In this document: in pieces, positions 27,112-34,903 of the stretch | Layout: each line of letters starts with the position of its first letter | Numbering within the stretch: the stretch's first letter is position 1 | DNA from: JBBFMJ01 sp037441225 | Lineage (GTDB): Bacteria; Acidobacteriota; Thermoanaerobaculia; UBA2201 | NCBI GenBank assembly: GCA_037441225.1 | Contig: JBBISU010000021.1 | Span: 1 to 43,788 of the forward strand | DNA length: 43,788 bases | Direction of reading: 5' to 3' | The notes under the pieces: generated by a model | Databases searched by the model: none | Told to the model about the DNA's origin: nothing | Seen by the model: the letters and a program-made list of their open reading frames with translations, nothing else | Position numbers and translations under genes: made by a program

Positions 27112-27402
27112 ATGGTTAAGTTAGGCAAGAAGCATACTTGCACAAATAAAGATTGTGGAATAAAGTTTTACGACTTAGGTAAAAAAGAGATAATTTGTCC
27201 TCGCTGTCATAAAAAGATAACAGAGGAAGAAGAAAAGCAGTTAATTGAAAAGAAAGTTAAAACCATTTCTTTTGAGGAAGAGGTGGAAAAAGAAGAAGAA
27301 TTGGTTGAAGAGGTAACCGAAGAAGAAAAGGATTTACTTGAAGAAGAATACATTGAAGAAGATTATTCCGACTTTGAATCCTTTGAATACGAAGAAGAAT
27401 AA
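27112..27402 (+). CDS. FYDLN-type zinc-ribbon protein with acidic tail
   Basis: A 96-residue protein of the FYDLN_acid (TIGR02300-like) family. It begins KLGKKHTC, has the name motif as KFYDLGKK, and two Cys pairs (CTNKDC and CPRC) that form a zinc ribbon. The rest is an acidic Glu-rich tail. The function of this family is unknown; an interaction with RNA polymerase or nucleic acid has not been shown as far as I know. I place the start at ATG 27112 behind GAGG rather than at the in-frame GTG at 27106. Its acidic-tail codons overlap the start of folK. Confidence 0.85.
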   Translation: MVKLGKKHTCTNKDCGIKFYDLGKKEIICPRCHKKITEEEEKQLIEKKVKTISFEEEVEKEEELVEEVTEEEKDLLEEEYIEEDYSDFESFEYEEE

Positions 27403-27901
27403 AGTTTCTTATATTTTAGGAATAGGAAGCAATTTACCAATACCTGAAAAAAACATAATTAAAGCTCTAATTTTTATAAAAAAACAAAAAGATATAAAGC
27501 TTTTAAAATATTCTTCCCTTTACTTATCCGAACCTTTTGGCTATAAAGATCAGCCAATTTTTGTAAACTGTGCTGCATTAATTGAAACAAATTTATTCCC
27601 TTTAGAACTTTTAAAAAAATTAAAAAAAATGGAAAAAAAATTGGGAAGGGTTAAAACATTTAAAAATGGACCGAGGAAGATTGATATAGATATATTATTA
27701 TGTAGTGATTATAGTGTAAACTACAAAAAACTGAAAATTCCACATAAGAGATTTCAAGAAAGGGCTTTTGAGTTTCTTCCTGCTCTGGAGATTGCTCCTG
27801 ATTTCAAAAATCCTCTTTTAAATAAGACATTAAAAGAGATAAGTAAAGAAATAAGTTTTAAAATAAAAGCTTATAAATCAATAAAAGTAAAAATTACTTA
27901 A
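27383..27901 (+). CDS. folK: 2-amino-4-hydroxy-6-hydroxymethyldihydropteridine pyrophosphokinase (HPPK)
   Basis: Folate-pathway enzyme that moves pyrophosphate from ATP to the pterin alcohol. Signatures are ILGIGSNLP, the YLSEPFGYKDQP loop, FVNCAALIET and the metal-binding GPRKIDIDILL, followed by IPHKR. No ATG exists upstream. I chose TTG at 27383 (172 residues); TTG codons at 27374, 27353 and 27338 are alternatives that overlap more of the FYDLN gene. Translation is probably coupled to that gene. The 3' end overlaps the convergent minus-strand gene by 8 nt. No folP or folB is seen in the window. Confidence 0.92.
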   Translation: MNTKKNKVSYILGIGSNLPIPEKNIIKALIFIKKQKDIKLLKYSSLYLSEPFGYKDQPIFVNCAALIETNLFPLELLKKLKKMEKKLGRVKTFKNGPRKIDIDILLCSDYSVNYKKLKIPHKRFQERAFEFLPALEIAPDFKNPLLNKTLKEISKEISFKIKAYKSIKVKIT

Positions 27902-28403
27902 GTTTGGCAAATTTTTCTTCAATTCTTTTTTGAGTATTTAAATCTAATTCCTTATTTTCCTCTAAAATAACTTTTATATCTTTTAAATTCTCTGCAAAAA
28001 GGTTTATTTTTTCTATATCCTCTGAAACAGGAAAATTAGAAATAAGTTTTTCCATTAATTCAATCTCTTTTTTATATTTCTCTTTTTGTTCAATATTTTC
28101 AATTGGAAGTTTTTTATAAATGTTTTCTAATTTTATGGTTAAGTTATAGATTCCACCTTTTTTTTCTTCCACATTTAAAAATTTTTTTTCAATTATTACA
28201 ATTGTTATCATATATGATAAGAATAAAAATCCAACAAAAAAAATTAAATAATAAAGAAAATTTGATTTCTTTTCTTCTACTTTTTCAACAGTAATAGAAA
28301 AAGGTTTAAACTTTGAAAATACCAAACCACATTTTATGCATTCTTCTGCTTCTTTTGGATTTTGAGTTCCACAATTGGGGCAATACCTGAATGATTGGCT
28401 CAT
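27894..28403 (-). CDS. Zinc-ribbon membrane protein of unknown function
   Basis: A 169-residue protein. It opens with a zinc-ribbon (CPNCGTQNP and CIKCGLVF), followed by a basic/hydrophobic linker and one membrane helix (about 50-70, LYYLIFFVGFLFLSYMITIVII). The C-terminal ~95 residues are charged and predicted alpha-helical, possibly coiled coil. The ATG has a TATAAT 6 nt upstream and no ribosome site. The ribbon faces the cytoplasm if the usual topology holds. No family beyond the generic zinc-ribbon was recognised. Confidence 0.75.
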   Translation of the reverse strand: MSQSFRYCPNCGTQNPKEAEECIKCGLVFSKFKPFSITVEKVEEKKSNFLYYLIFFVGFLFLSYMITIVIIEKKFLNVEEKKGGIYNLTIKLENIYKKLPIENIEQKEKYKKEIELMEKLISNFPVSEDIEKINLFAENLKDIKVILEENKELDLNTQKRIEEKFAKLK

Positions 28404-28409
28404 ATTTAA

Positions 28410-28415
28410 ATTATA
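28410..28415 (-). promoter_or_regulatory. -10 box of the zinc-ribbon membrane gene (leaderless)
   Basis: On the minus strand TATAAT ends 6 nt before the ATG at 28403, with no Shine-Dalgarno and no clear -35. Confidence 0.5.
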
Positions 28416-28510
28416 ACATAATAAATGATGTGAAAGTTTGAATTTGACAGAAGGTTTTTATCCTGTTAATTTTTGGGGCAGATCTTTTATTGCTAATTTC
28501 CTTTATTAAT

Positions 28511-29242
28511 TCAAAGTTTCTTAAATAGCAAAAAATATTCTTGGTTTCCTTTTTGCCCTTTTAAAGGAGAAGCAAAAAAATTTATAAAATTAAAATTTAA
28601 ATTTTCAACAAATTTTATTATTTCTTCCATTTTTTCTTTAACTTTTTCTTCCTTTTTAACTATTCCACCTTTTCCAACATCTTTTCTTCCAACTTCAAAT
28701 TGGGGCTTGTAAAGAGGCAATAGAAGCCCTTCCTTTTTTAAGATTGAAATAAGAGGTGGAATTACCAATTTTAAACTGATAAAAGAAACATCAATGGTTA
28801 TTAAATCTACTTTTTCTGGTATAGTATCTTCTTTAAAAAACCTTACATTTAAATTTTCAAACAAAATTATCCTTTCATTTTTTTTCAGATTTTCATTTAA
28901 AAGATTTCTTCCTACATCAATGGCGTAAATTTTTTTTGCACCAAATTTTAGGAGGCAATCTACAAATCCCCCAGTGGAAGAGCCAACATCAAGGCAGATT
29001 AAATCTTTTACATTTAAATTAAAATTTAAGATTGCTCCTTCTAATTTATATCCTCCCCTTGATACATATTTTGGCTTTTCCTTTAAAAAAATCTCAATAT
29101 CTTCATTAACTAACAATCCAGGTTTATCCAAAACCTTTCCTTTTGTGTAAACCACACCTTCTCTTATCAAGCTTTGGGCTTTTTGTCTTGTTTCTACTAA
29201 ACCCCTTTGAACTAAAAGCAAATCAAGACGCAACTTTGACAT
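28511..29242 (-). CDS. tlyA: TlyA-family S4-domain rRNA 2'-O-methyltransferase
   Basis: A 243-residue protein: N-terminal S4 RNA-binding domain (about 3-60, RLDLLLVQRGLVETRQKAQSLI) and a FtsJ-like Rossmann methyltransferase. The SAM site is CLDVGSSTGGFVDCLL, and the K-D-K-E-type catalytic residues are suggested by the YVSRGGYKL, TIDVSFISL and KPQFEVG segments. TlyA of mycobacteria methylates both rRNAs (2'-O at C1409/C1920), although many homologues are annotated only as hemolysin-like. The ATG overlaps the -35 of the divergent tlpA-like promoter. Confidence 0.92.
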   Translation of the reverse strand: MSKLRLDLLLVQRGLVETRQKAQSLIREGVVYTKGKVLDKPGLLVNEDIEIFLKEKPKYVSRGGYKLEGAILNFNLNVKDLICLDVGSSTGGFVDCLLKFGAKKIYAIDVGRNLLNENLKKNERIILFENLNVRFFKEDTIPEKVDLITIDVSFISLKLVIPPLISILKKEGLLLPLYKPQFEVGRKDVGKGGIVKKEEKVKEKMEEIIKFVENLNFNFINFFASPLKGQKGNQEYFLLFKKL

Positions 29243-29264
29243 TTTTTCTCTTTAATTATATAAT
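29236..29264 (+). promoter_or_regulatory. Consensus promoter of the TlpA-like gene (leaderless)
   Basis: A perfect TTGACA (29236-29241), a 17-bp spacer and a perfect TATAAT (29259-29264) end 6 nt before the GTG at 29271. The -35 overlaps the divergent tlyA start codon. A minus-strand TATAAT (29260-29255) for tlyA overlaps this -10, so the two promoters should compete. Confidence 0.75.
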
Positions 29265-29270
29265 ATTATT

Positions 29271-29723
29271 GTGAAAGTTTTTTTTATTTTTTTGTTTATT
29301 CCTTTCTTCCTCTTTTCAGAAGTTCTTCCAAAACTTGAACTTGTACCTTTAAAAAATTCTGAAAAGATAAATTTTGATTCTTTGAAAGAAGAATATCTTT
29401 TAGTTAATTTTTGGGCAAGCTGGTGCACACCTTGCAGGTATGAACTTCCAGAGATTGATAAATTGCAAAAAGAAGTAAAAAAGGAAAAGTTAAAAATAAT
29501 TGCAATAAGTTTAGATGAAAATAAGGAATTGGCAGAAAATTTTTTAAAAAAACTTGATGTATCAATACCTTTTTACTATCTTGAGAAAAAATATCATAGT
29601 AATTTAATAATAACTGGATTGCCAGCAAACTTTTTGACAGACAATAAAAGGGAAATTATAAAAAAATGGGAGGGCTATGATTCTTCCATTTTAAAAGAAA
29701 TAAAAAAAATAATTGGAAAATAG
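29271..29723 (+). CDS. TlpA-like periplasmic thioredoxin
   Basis: Exported thioredoxin-fold protein, 150 residues. A signal peptide (about 1-16) precedes the active site WASWCTPCRYELP with redox Cys52 and Cys55. The cis-Pro loop is TGLPANFL. It probably reduces disulfides of cytochrome-maturation or other envelope proteins, as TlpA/ResA do. GTG start without ribosome site, behind a consensus promoter. The outer-membrane barrel gene follows 9 nt later. Confidence 0.9.
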   Translation: MKVFFIFLFIPFFLFSEVLPKLELVPLKNSEKINFDSLKEEYLLVNFWASWCTPCRYELPEIDKLQKEVKKEKLKIIAISLDENKELAENFLKKLDVSIPFYYLEKKYHSNLIITGLPANFLTDNKREIIKKWEGYDSSILKEIKKIIGK

Positions 29724-29732
29724 GAGGTCAAT

Positions 29733-30335
29733 ATGAAATATTTTTGGTTTTTCTTTTTAATTTTTCCACTTTTAAGCTTTGGTTTTTTAAGAGAAGGGAC
29801 TTCTGAGTTTGAATTTTTTGCTGGTTCTCACTTAGGAGATACATTTGTTGTTCATCAACAGCATAATTTTGAAGAAGAAAAAGAACTAAATGATTCTTTT
29901 ATCCTTGGTATGAGAGGAAGTTATTTTTTTGAGGAACATTTTGCCATTGAATTTACCCTCGCGGGTACACAATCTGATACAACAGATGGAGATAATTTTG
30001 ATGCTTATTACTATCATGGAAATTTTCTTTTTCAATTTGGCGAAGGTGCCTTTTCTCCATTTTTTACTATTGGAATAGGAGTAACTACTTTAAGGTATCC
30101 TACTTATGATATAGAAATGAATAAACATAATATTTCTGATACTGAATTTTCCTGGAACTGGGGAGGCGGTTTTAAAATTTATTTTAATGAGAACTTTGCC
30201 TTAAGAACAGATTTAAGGGCATACTTTGTTAACTTGGGAAGAAATGACGATTGCTGGGACGATGAGGACTGTTGGAGATGGGAAGAGGATTTAGTTACAA
30301 CTGAAATCTCCTTTGGATTTGTCTTTAAATTTTAA
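29733..30335 (+). CDS. Outer-membrane beta-barrel protein
   Basis: A 200-residue protein with a signal peptide (about 1-17) and alternating aromatic/small amphipathic strands, as in small OmpA/OmpX-like barrels (about eight strands). It ends in phenylalanine (FGFVFKF), the typical BAM-recognition end. A run of acidic, Trp- and Cys-bearing residues (NDDCWDDEDCWRWEED) lies in what should be the last extracellular loop; two Cys there could bind metal or form a disulfide. AGGAGG precedes the ATG. It is in the same operon as the TlpA-like gene. Confidence 0.82.
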   Translation: MKYFWFFFLIFPLLSFGFLREGTSEFEFFAGSHLGDTFVVHQQHNFEEEKELNDSFILGMRGSYFFEEHFAIEFTLAGTQSDTTDGDNFDAYYYHGNFLFQFGEGAFSPFFTIGIGVTTLRYPTYDIEMNKHNISDTEFSWNWGGGFKIYFNENFALRTDLRAYFVNLGRNDDCWDDEDCWRWEEDLVTTEISFGFVFKF

Positions 30336-30336
30336 T

Positions 30337-30804
30337 ATGGATATAAAAGTCCCAAGAATAACAGTTCCCTGTAAAATCTTTGTCCACCATTCTGGTGAGG
30401 AAGATTGTGAAGTATTTTTAGCTGAAAGCTCTTCTATTAAGCCAGGTGTTGAAACCTTTGATGAATTTTTGAACATTGACAAAAGAGAATTTGTTCCAGT
30501 TAAATTAACTTATTCCAAAAGAGTTATATTGATGTCTAAGAAGTATATTGAAACAATTACTGTTAATGTAAATAGTTCTTTTATTGATAGAAATGAAGGG
30601 ACACCACCAACAAGAGAGGTAGAAGTGAATATCCAAATGGAAGATGGAAGATTTTATAAGGGTATTATAAAAATTTTTGGTGACTTATATGAAAGCAGAG
30701 TTATTGATTTTGTAAATAAAGGAGGAACTTTTTTTCAACTTTTAAGCAACGATATTGTTCATTACATAAATAAAAATTTTTTAAAGAAAATTGAAGAAAT
30801 TTGA
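30337..30804 (+). CDS. Two-module protein of unknown function (possible DUF6812-like repeats)
   Basis: A 155-residue protein with no signal peptide. It appears to be two diverged copies of a ~65-residue beta-rich module. Copy 1 (about 5-76) has FDEFLNIDKREFVPVKL and VILMSKKYIETI; copy 2 (about 93-155) has VIDFVNKGGTFFQLL and IVHYINKNFLKKIEEI. The 'xDxhN...FhxL' pattern recalls the DUF6812 domain as I remember it. ATG at 30337, 1 nt after the barrel stop; an in-frame ATG at 30313 inside the barrel gene is less likely. The GT39 gene overlaps its end by 14 nt, so an envelope-related role is possible. Confidence 0.6.
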   Translation: MDIKVPRITVPCKIFVHHSGEEDCEVFLAESSSIKPGVETFDEFLNIDKREFVPVKLTYSKRVILMSKKYIETITVNVNSSFIDRNEGTPPTREVEVNIQMEDGRFYKGIIKIFGDLYESRVIDFVNKGGTFFQLLSNDIVHYINKNFLKKIEEI

Positions 30805-32425
30805 ATTTCAAAACATAATATTTACAATTTTAGTAATTTTTGAATTTTTTCTTTTAACAATTTCAAATTTTAAAAATTCTATGGTTTTTGATGAAATTAT
30901 TTATGCTCCCTCCGGGCTTTCCTATTTTGAAAAAAGAGATTTTAGACTAAATGTTGAGCATCCCCCCCTTGGAAAGTATTTTTTATCTATTCCCTTATAT
31001 ATTTTAAGTTTTAAAGGTGATTGTAAAAGCAATTTTTTTAAAAATCAAGATCAGATTAGATTTGGAAAAAACTTTTTTTTTGAAAAAGGAAATTTAAAGA
31101 CATTAAATATTTCAAGGTTTGTAACAATTTTTATAACAATTATCTTTTCAATTTCAATTTATTTTTTTGTTTTAAAAATTTTTGGCAAAAAAGAAGCAGT
31201 TCTTTCATTAATTTTTTTTATTTTTTATCCAGATACAATTGCTTATGGCTCTCTTTCTACAACGGATATGTTTTTTTCTTTCTTCTTTTTTCTCTCCATT
31301 TGTTTTTTTTATTTTTTCTTAAAAGGTTTTAAAAACAAATATTTATTTTTAGCTGCAATTTCTACATCTCTTGCTATATTGACAAGGCATCAAGGGCTTT
31401 TTCTTTTTCCTTTTTATTTTTTAACTTTATTTATCTATTTATTAAAGAGAAAGATATCCTTTAAAAAAATTTTGGTATTTTCATTAATTCTTATAATTTT
31501 TTCCTATTCTTTTATCTGGATTTTTTATTTTTTTAAAAACTCTGTTTTTTTAGCTGGGGTAGAAAAAAAATCATACTTTCTACCTTCAGCATATATAAAC
31601 AGTATTCTCATTTCAAAGGATTTAATAAGTAAAAGGTTATCTTACTTTTTAGGGGAAGTTCAAACAAAAAATTCAAAGATTTTTTATCTTTTTAGTTTCT
31701 TTTTAAAGACACCCATTTCAATTATAATTTTATTATTGTTGTCTGCTTTTTTTAAAATATTTAAAAAAACAAAATTTTTTTTCTTTTCCTTTTTATTTTT
31801 ATTTATAGTATCTTCAATAATATCACCTACCTCAAGCCATAGATATATATTATTTATTTATCCCTTCATTTTTATAATTTCTTCCATTGTTTCTGTAAAT
31901 TTATTAAATAAAAAATGGGACAAGATTTTTCTCTTTTTTTTAATATCTTTTAATATCTATTCCTTTTTTAGATTCTTTCCTTATAACATATCTTATGTAA
32001 ATGAGTTTGTGAAAAAGAATAATTCTTATTTTTATTTTGTTGATTCAAACTTGGATTGGGGACAAGGTTTAATTGCTTTAAGGAGATATATTGAAAAAGA
32101 AAAAATTAATGAGATTTATCTTTCCTATTTTGGAACTGCTGATCCAAAAAGTTATGGAATAAATTTTAAACCCCTTCCTTCTTATTATCAAGAATTGTAT
32201 TATCCAGAAAAATATCCAAAGGAAATATTTATTGAAAAAGGCAAAATTTTAGCTATAAGTATGACAAACCTTGTAGGGTTTTATCAGCCAGTATATTTTA
32301 AGGATATTATAGAAATTGAAAAACCAGAAAAAATAATTGGTGGAAGTATTTTTATATTTAAATCAAAAAAAGAGATTATTTTTGAATTTCAGGAAGGTTC
32401 TCCTATTCATTGGAAAATGAAATAG
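30791..32425 (+). CDS. GT39/PMT_2-family membrane glycosyltransferase
   Basis: Integral membrane transferase of 544 residues with 10-12 hydrophobic helices. The first loop FDEIIYAPSGLSYFEKRD and LNVEHPPLGKY, with the family's acidic residues, identifies the PMT-like group. Toward the C-terminus VDSNLDWGQGLIALRRYI and YLSYFGTADPKSYGI match the soluble tail of bacterial GT39 proteins. It probably mannosylates or glycosylates envelope proteins or lipids from a polyprenyl-phosphate donor. The TTG start overlaps the upstream gene by 14 nt. It overlaps the convergent M19 gene by 23 nt. Confidence 0.87.
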   Translation: MKKFEFQNIIFTILVIFEFFLLTISNFKNSMVFDEIIYAPSGLSYFEKRDFRLNVEHPPLGKYFLSIPLYILSFKGDCKSNFFKNQDQIRFGKNFFFEKGNLKTLNISRFVTIFITIIFSISIYFFVLKIFGKKEAVLSLIFFIFYPDTIAYGSLSTTDMFFSFFFFLSICFFYFFLKGFKNKYLFLAAISTSLAILTRHQGLFLFPFYFLTLFIYLLKRKISFKKILVFSLILIIFSYSFIWIFYFFKNSVFLAGVEKKSYFLPSAYINSILISKDLISKRLSYFLGEVQTKNSKIFYLFSFFLKTPISIIILLLLSAFFKIFKKTKFFFFSFLFLFIVSSIISPTSSHRYILFIYPFIFIISSIVSVNLLNKKWDKIFLFFLISFNIYSFFRFFPYNISYVNEFVKKNNSYFYFVDSNLDWGQGLIALRRYIEKEKINEIYLSYFGTADPKSYGINFKPLPSYYQELYYPEKYPKEIFIEKGKILAISMTNLVGFYQPVYFKDIIEIEKPEKIIGGSIFIFKSKKEIIFEFQEGSPIHWKMK

Positions 32426-33620
32426 CGTTAAGGGATAAACTTTTAGATATTTCTTCTGTCTCCTTTAAGACCCTTAAAAAATTTAATCCAAGGATTTTTT
32501 CAATATCTTTTTTAGCATATCCCCTTTTCAATAATTCATAAGTCAAATTTGGAAGCTCTGATACATCTTTTAAATTATCCATAAAAGTTCCAGCTCCCTC
32601 AAAATCAGAACCAATTCCTACATAATCAATCCCTGCAATTTTTATAATATGCTCAATATGTTCTATTAGTTTATCAATTTTTGGGGGTGGGGGTGAATAT
32701 TTCTGCCATATTTCAAACATTTCTTTATAATATGCTTCTTTATTATTTTCATATTTTTTCTTGATTTCTTCCCTCAATGGAGCAATTTCATTATAAACTT
32801 TGTCACTTTTTTCCCTCCAATCATTATCTAAAAATCCAGCATAAAAATTTACCATTACAATGCCGTTTTTTTGTGCTATTTTTTTTATAAGTTCATCAGA
32901 TATATTTCTTGGGATTGGCACTATACTTCTTGCACAGGAATGGGATGCAATTATTGGTGCTTTTGATAATTCCAAGACATCTAAAACTGTTTTATCTGAG
33001 GAATGACTTACATCAATTACTATTCCTAATTTATTCATTTCCTTTAAAAGTTCTTTTCCATAAGGTGAAAGCCCTCCCCACCTTTCTTCTTTTGCTGTTG
33101 AAGAATCACAAATTTTGTTATTTTCCATATGTGTAAGTCCTATAACCCTTACTCCAAGATTATAAAATGTTTTTAAAAAGGAAATTTCTTCAATTGGGCT
33201 TGAATTTTCCATTGAAATCATTATTCCTTTTTTATTTAACTTTTTTAAATTCAAAATATCTTTGTAGCTTTTAACAAGCATAATTTGATTTTTATTTTTT
33301 TCTATAAAATCATAAATGGAGCTTAAAATCTTTAATGACTTTTTAAAGGGTTCTTTTTCATCCTCTGAATTTGGTGTAAAAATTGCAAACAAAGAAACAT
33401 CAAGGCAACCTTCTTTCATCCTTTCCAAATCAAAGTCACCTTCTTTTCTTTTAATACTTAAATCAACCCCTTGGTTTAAAACCATTGGAACATCACAATG
33501 CCCATCAACTACAATTGCACCATTATGAATTTTCATTGCTTTTTTATATAACTTCTCATTTTTATCTGCTGAAATTAAAATAAAAGATATGACTAAAATA
33601 AAAATTTTAATTTTTCTCAT
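32403..33620 (-). CDS. Exported M19-family dipeptidase
   Basis: Membrane dipeptidase-like amidohydrolase, 405 residues. A signal peptide (about 1-18) is followed by VVDGHCDVP (HxD metal site), ISMENSSP with the bridging Glu, IDVSHSSD and IASHSCARS (two metal His), and YVGIGSDFEGAG with the catalytic Asp. Family members split dipeptides, often D-containing ones. Likely periplasmic. The gene is divergent from the HlyD/permease pair and shares a palindromic -35 region with it; its 3' end overlaps the GT39 gene. Confidence 0.9.
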   Translation of the reverse strand: MRKIKIFILVISFILISADKNEKLYKKAMKIHNGAIVVDGHCDVPMVLNQGVDLSIKRKEGDFDLERMKEGCLDVSLFAIFTPNSEDEKEPFKKSLKILSSIYDFIEKNKNQIMLVKSYKDILNLKKLNKKGIMISMENSSPIEEISFLKTFYNLGVRVIGLTHMENNKICDSSTAKEERWGGLSPYGKELLKEMNKLGIVIDVSHSSDKTVLDVLELSKAPIIASHSCARSIVPIPRNISDELIKKIAQKNGIVMVNFYAGFLDNDWREKSDKVYNEIAPLREEIKKKYENNKEAYYKEMFEIWQKYSPPPPKIDKLIEHIEHIIKIAGIDYVGIGSDFEGAGTFMDNLKDVSELPNLTYELLKRGYAKKDIEKILGLNFLRVLKETEEISKSLSLNAISFSNE

Positions 33621-33626
33621 AAGGTT

Positions 33627-33655
33627 AAGTTAACATAATTTTGAGTAAAACTCAA
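33627..33655 (-). promoter_or_regulatory. Promoter of the M19 dipeptidase gene (leaderless)
   Basis: On the minus strand, TTGAGT (33655-33650), a 17-bp spacer and TAACTT (33632-33627) end 6 nt before the ATG at 33620. The -10 is weak. The -35 is one arm of the palindrome at 33641-33655. Confidence 0.45.
33641..33655. repeat. 15-bp palindrome carrying two divergent -35 elements
   Basis: TTGAGT-AAA-ACTCAA is a perfect 6-bp inverted repeat with a 3-nt centre. Its arms serve as -35 boxes for promoters facing opposite ways. The symmetry would also suit a dimeric repressor. Confidence 0.6.
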
Positions 33656-33668
33656 TTTTTGATAAAAT
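33641..33668 (+). promoter_or_regulatory. Promoter of the HlyD adaptor gene (leaderless)
   Basis: TTGAGT (33641-33646), a 16-bp spacer and TAAAAT (33663-33668) end 7 nt before the ATG at 33676, with no ribosome site between. Confidence 0.55.
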
Positions 33669-33675
33669 ATAAACT

Positions 33676-34902
33676 ATGAAAAAATTGATTAATAAAAGGA
33701 ATATTTTTATTTTAATTGGAATTTTTTTATTTATTCTTATTCTTTATCTTATTTTTCCAAGGGCTTCTGATGAGCTTTATGTTGAATTAAAAAAAGAAAA
33801 ATTTGAATCAATTGTAGAAACAACAGGTGAGATATTTGCATTTAAATCCATCCCTGTTTGTGCCCCTCCTTCCAGATGGCGACTTCAAATCCTCTGGATT
33901 GTAAAGGAAGGAGAAGTTGTAAAAGAAGGAGATGTTTTATTGAAATTTGATCCAGGGGAACTTCAAAAAGAATTAAATGAAAGGGAGTCAGAGTTAAAAA
34001 GTTTGAAAGCAGAGTTAAAGCAAAGAGAAGAAAATTTAAAGGCAATGGAACTGGATTATGAGATGCAAATGAATTCTGCAAAACTTGAATATGAATTATC
34101 AAAGGTTCAAGTTGTAGAAGATGAAGGGCTTCTGCCAAAGAAAAATTTGGAAGAAGCAAAGTTGAGATTAAGTGCAGCAGAAGAGAAATATAATAAAACA
34201 AAGGAAAAACTTGAAGCAGCAAAAAGGGAAGCAGAAGCAAATATTGAAATTATAAAAGTAAAGATAAAAAATGCCCAAAATAATTATAATTTTGCAAAAG
34301 AGTCCCTTGATAAGATGACAATAAGAGCTCCTTCATCTGGGCTTGTTGTCTTAAATGAAATCTGGGTGGGGGGAGAAGAAAGGAAAGTTCAAGCAGGCGA
34401 TTCTATTTGGTCCGGCTATTGTGTGATTTCTCTTCCTGATTTTTCAACATTAAAAACAAAGGTATGGGTGTCAGAGGTAGATGCAGGAAAAATATCAAAA
34501 GGACAAAAAGCAATTATCTCAATTGATGCTTTCCCGGGGCTTAAAGTAAAGGGAGAAGTTGAATCAATTGCACAGGTTGGAGCAAAGAGGAATTGGGATT
34601 CTACAAAAAAAGAATTCGAAGTAATATTGAGTTTATCAAGGATTGATGATAGGTTGAGGCCCGGGATGACTGCCCATGGTGAAGTAATTATTGAGGAAAT
34701 AAATGATGTTTTAAAAATTCCAATTGAATCGGTAAAAGAAGAAGAAGGGAAAAACTTTGTTTTTATAAAAACAAAGTTTGGAACTAAGAAAAGGGAAATA
34801 AGATTAGGGAAAAGAAATTCAACACATATAATTGTAGAAGAAGGTTTAAAAGAAGGTGAGAGGATTTTATTAGTTCCGCCTGAAGAAAATAAAGCTTCTT
34901 GA
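33676..34902 (+). CDS. HlyD/MacA-like periplasmic adaptor protein
   Basis: Membrane-fusion protein of 408 residues. One membrane helix (about 10-28) is followed by a split lipoyl-like half (IVEAVGEV-type: ESIVETTGEIFAFKS and IVKEGEVVKEGDVLLKFD), a long coiled coil (about 95-205), the second half (TIRAPSSGLVVLNEIWVGG) and beta-barrel domains (KVWVSEVDAGKISKGQKA, LRPGMTAHGEVIIEE). It should bridge an inner-membrane transporter to the outer membrane. The partner permease follows at 1 nt. No lipobox. Confidence 0.9.
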   Translation: MKKLINKRNIFILIGIFLFILILYLIFPRASDELYVELKKEKFESIVETTGEIFAFKSIPVCAPPSRWRLQILWIVKEGEVVKEGDVLLKFDPGELQKELNERESELKSLKAELKQREENLKAMELDYEMQMNSAKLEYELSKVQVVEDEGLLPKKNLEEAKLRLSAAEEKYNKTKEKLEAAKREAEANIEIIKVKIKNAQNNYNFAKESLDKMTIRAPSSGLVVLNEIWVGGEERKVQAGDSIWSGYCVISLPDFSTLKTKVWVSEVDAGKISKGQKAIISIDAFPGLKVKGEVESIAQVGAKRNWDSTKKEFEVILSLSRIDDRLRPGMTAHGEVIIEEINDVLKIPIESVKEEEGKNFVFIKTKFGTKKREIRLGKRNSTHIIVEEGLKEGERILLVPPEENKAS

Positions 34903-34903
34903 A

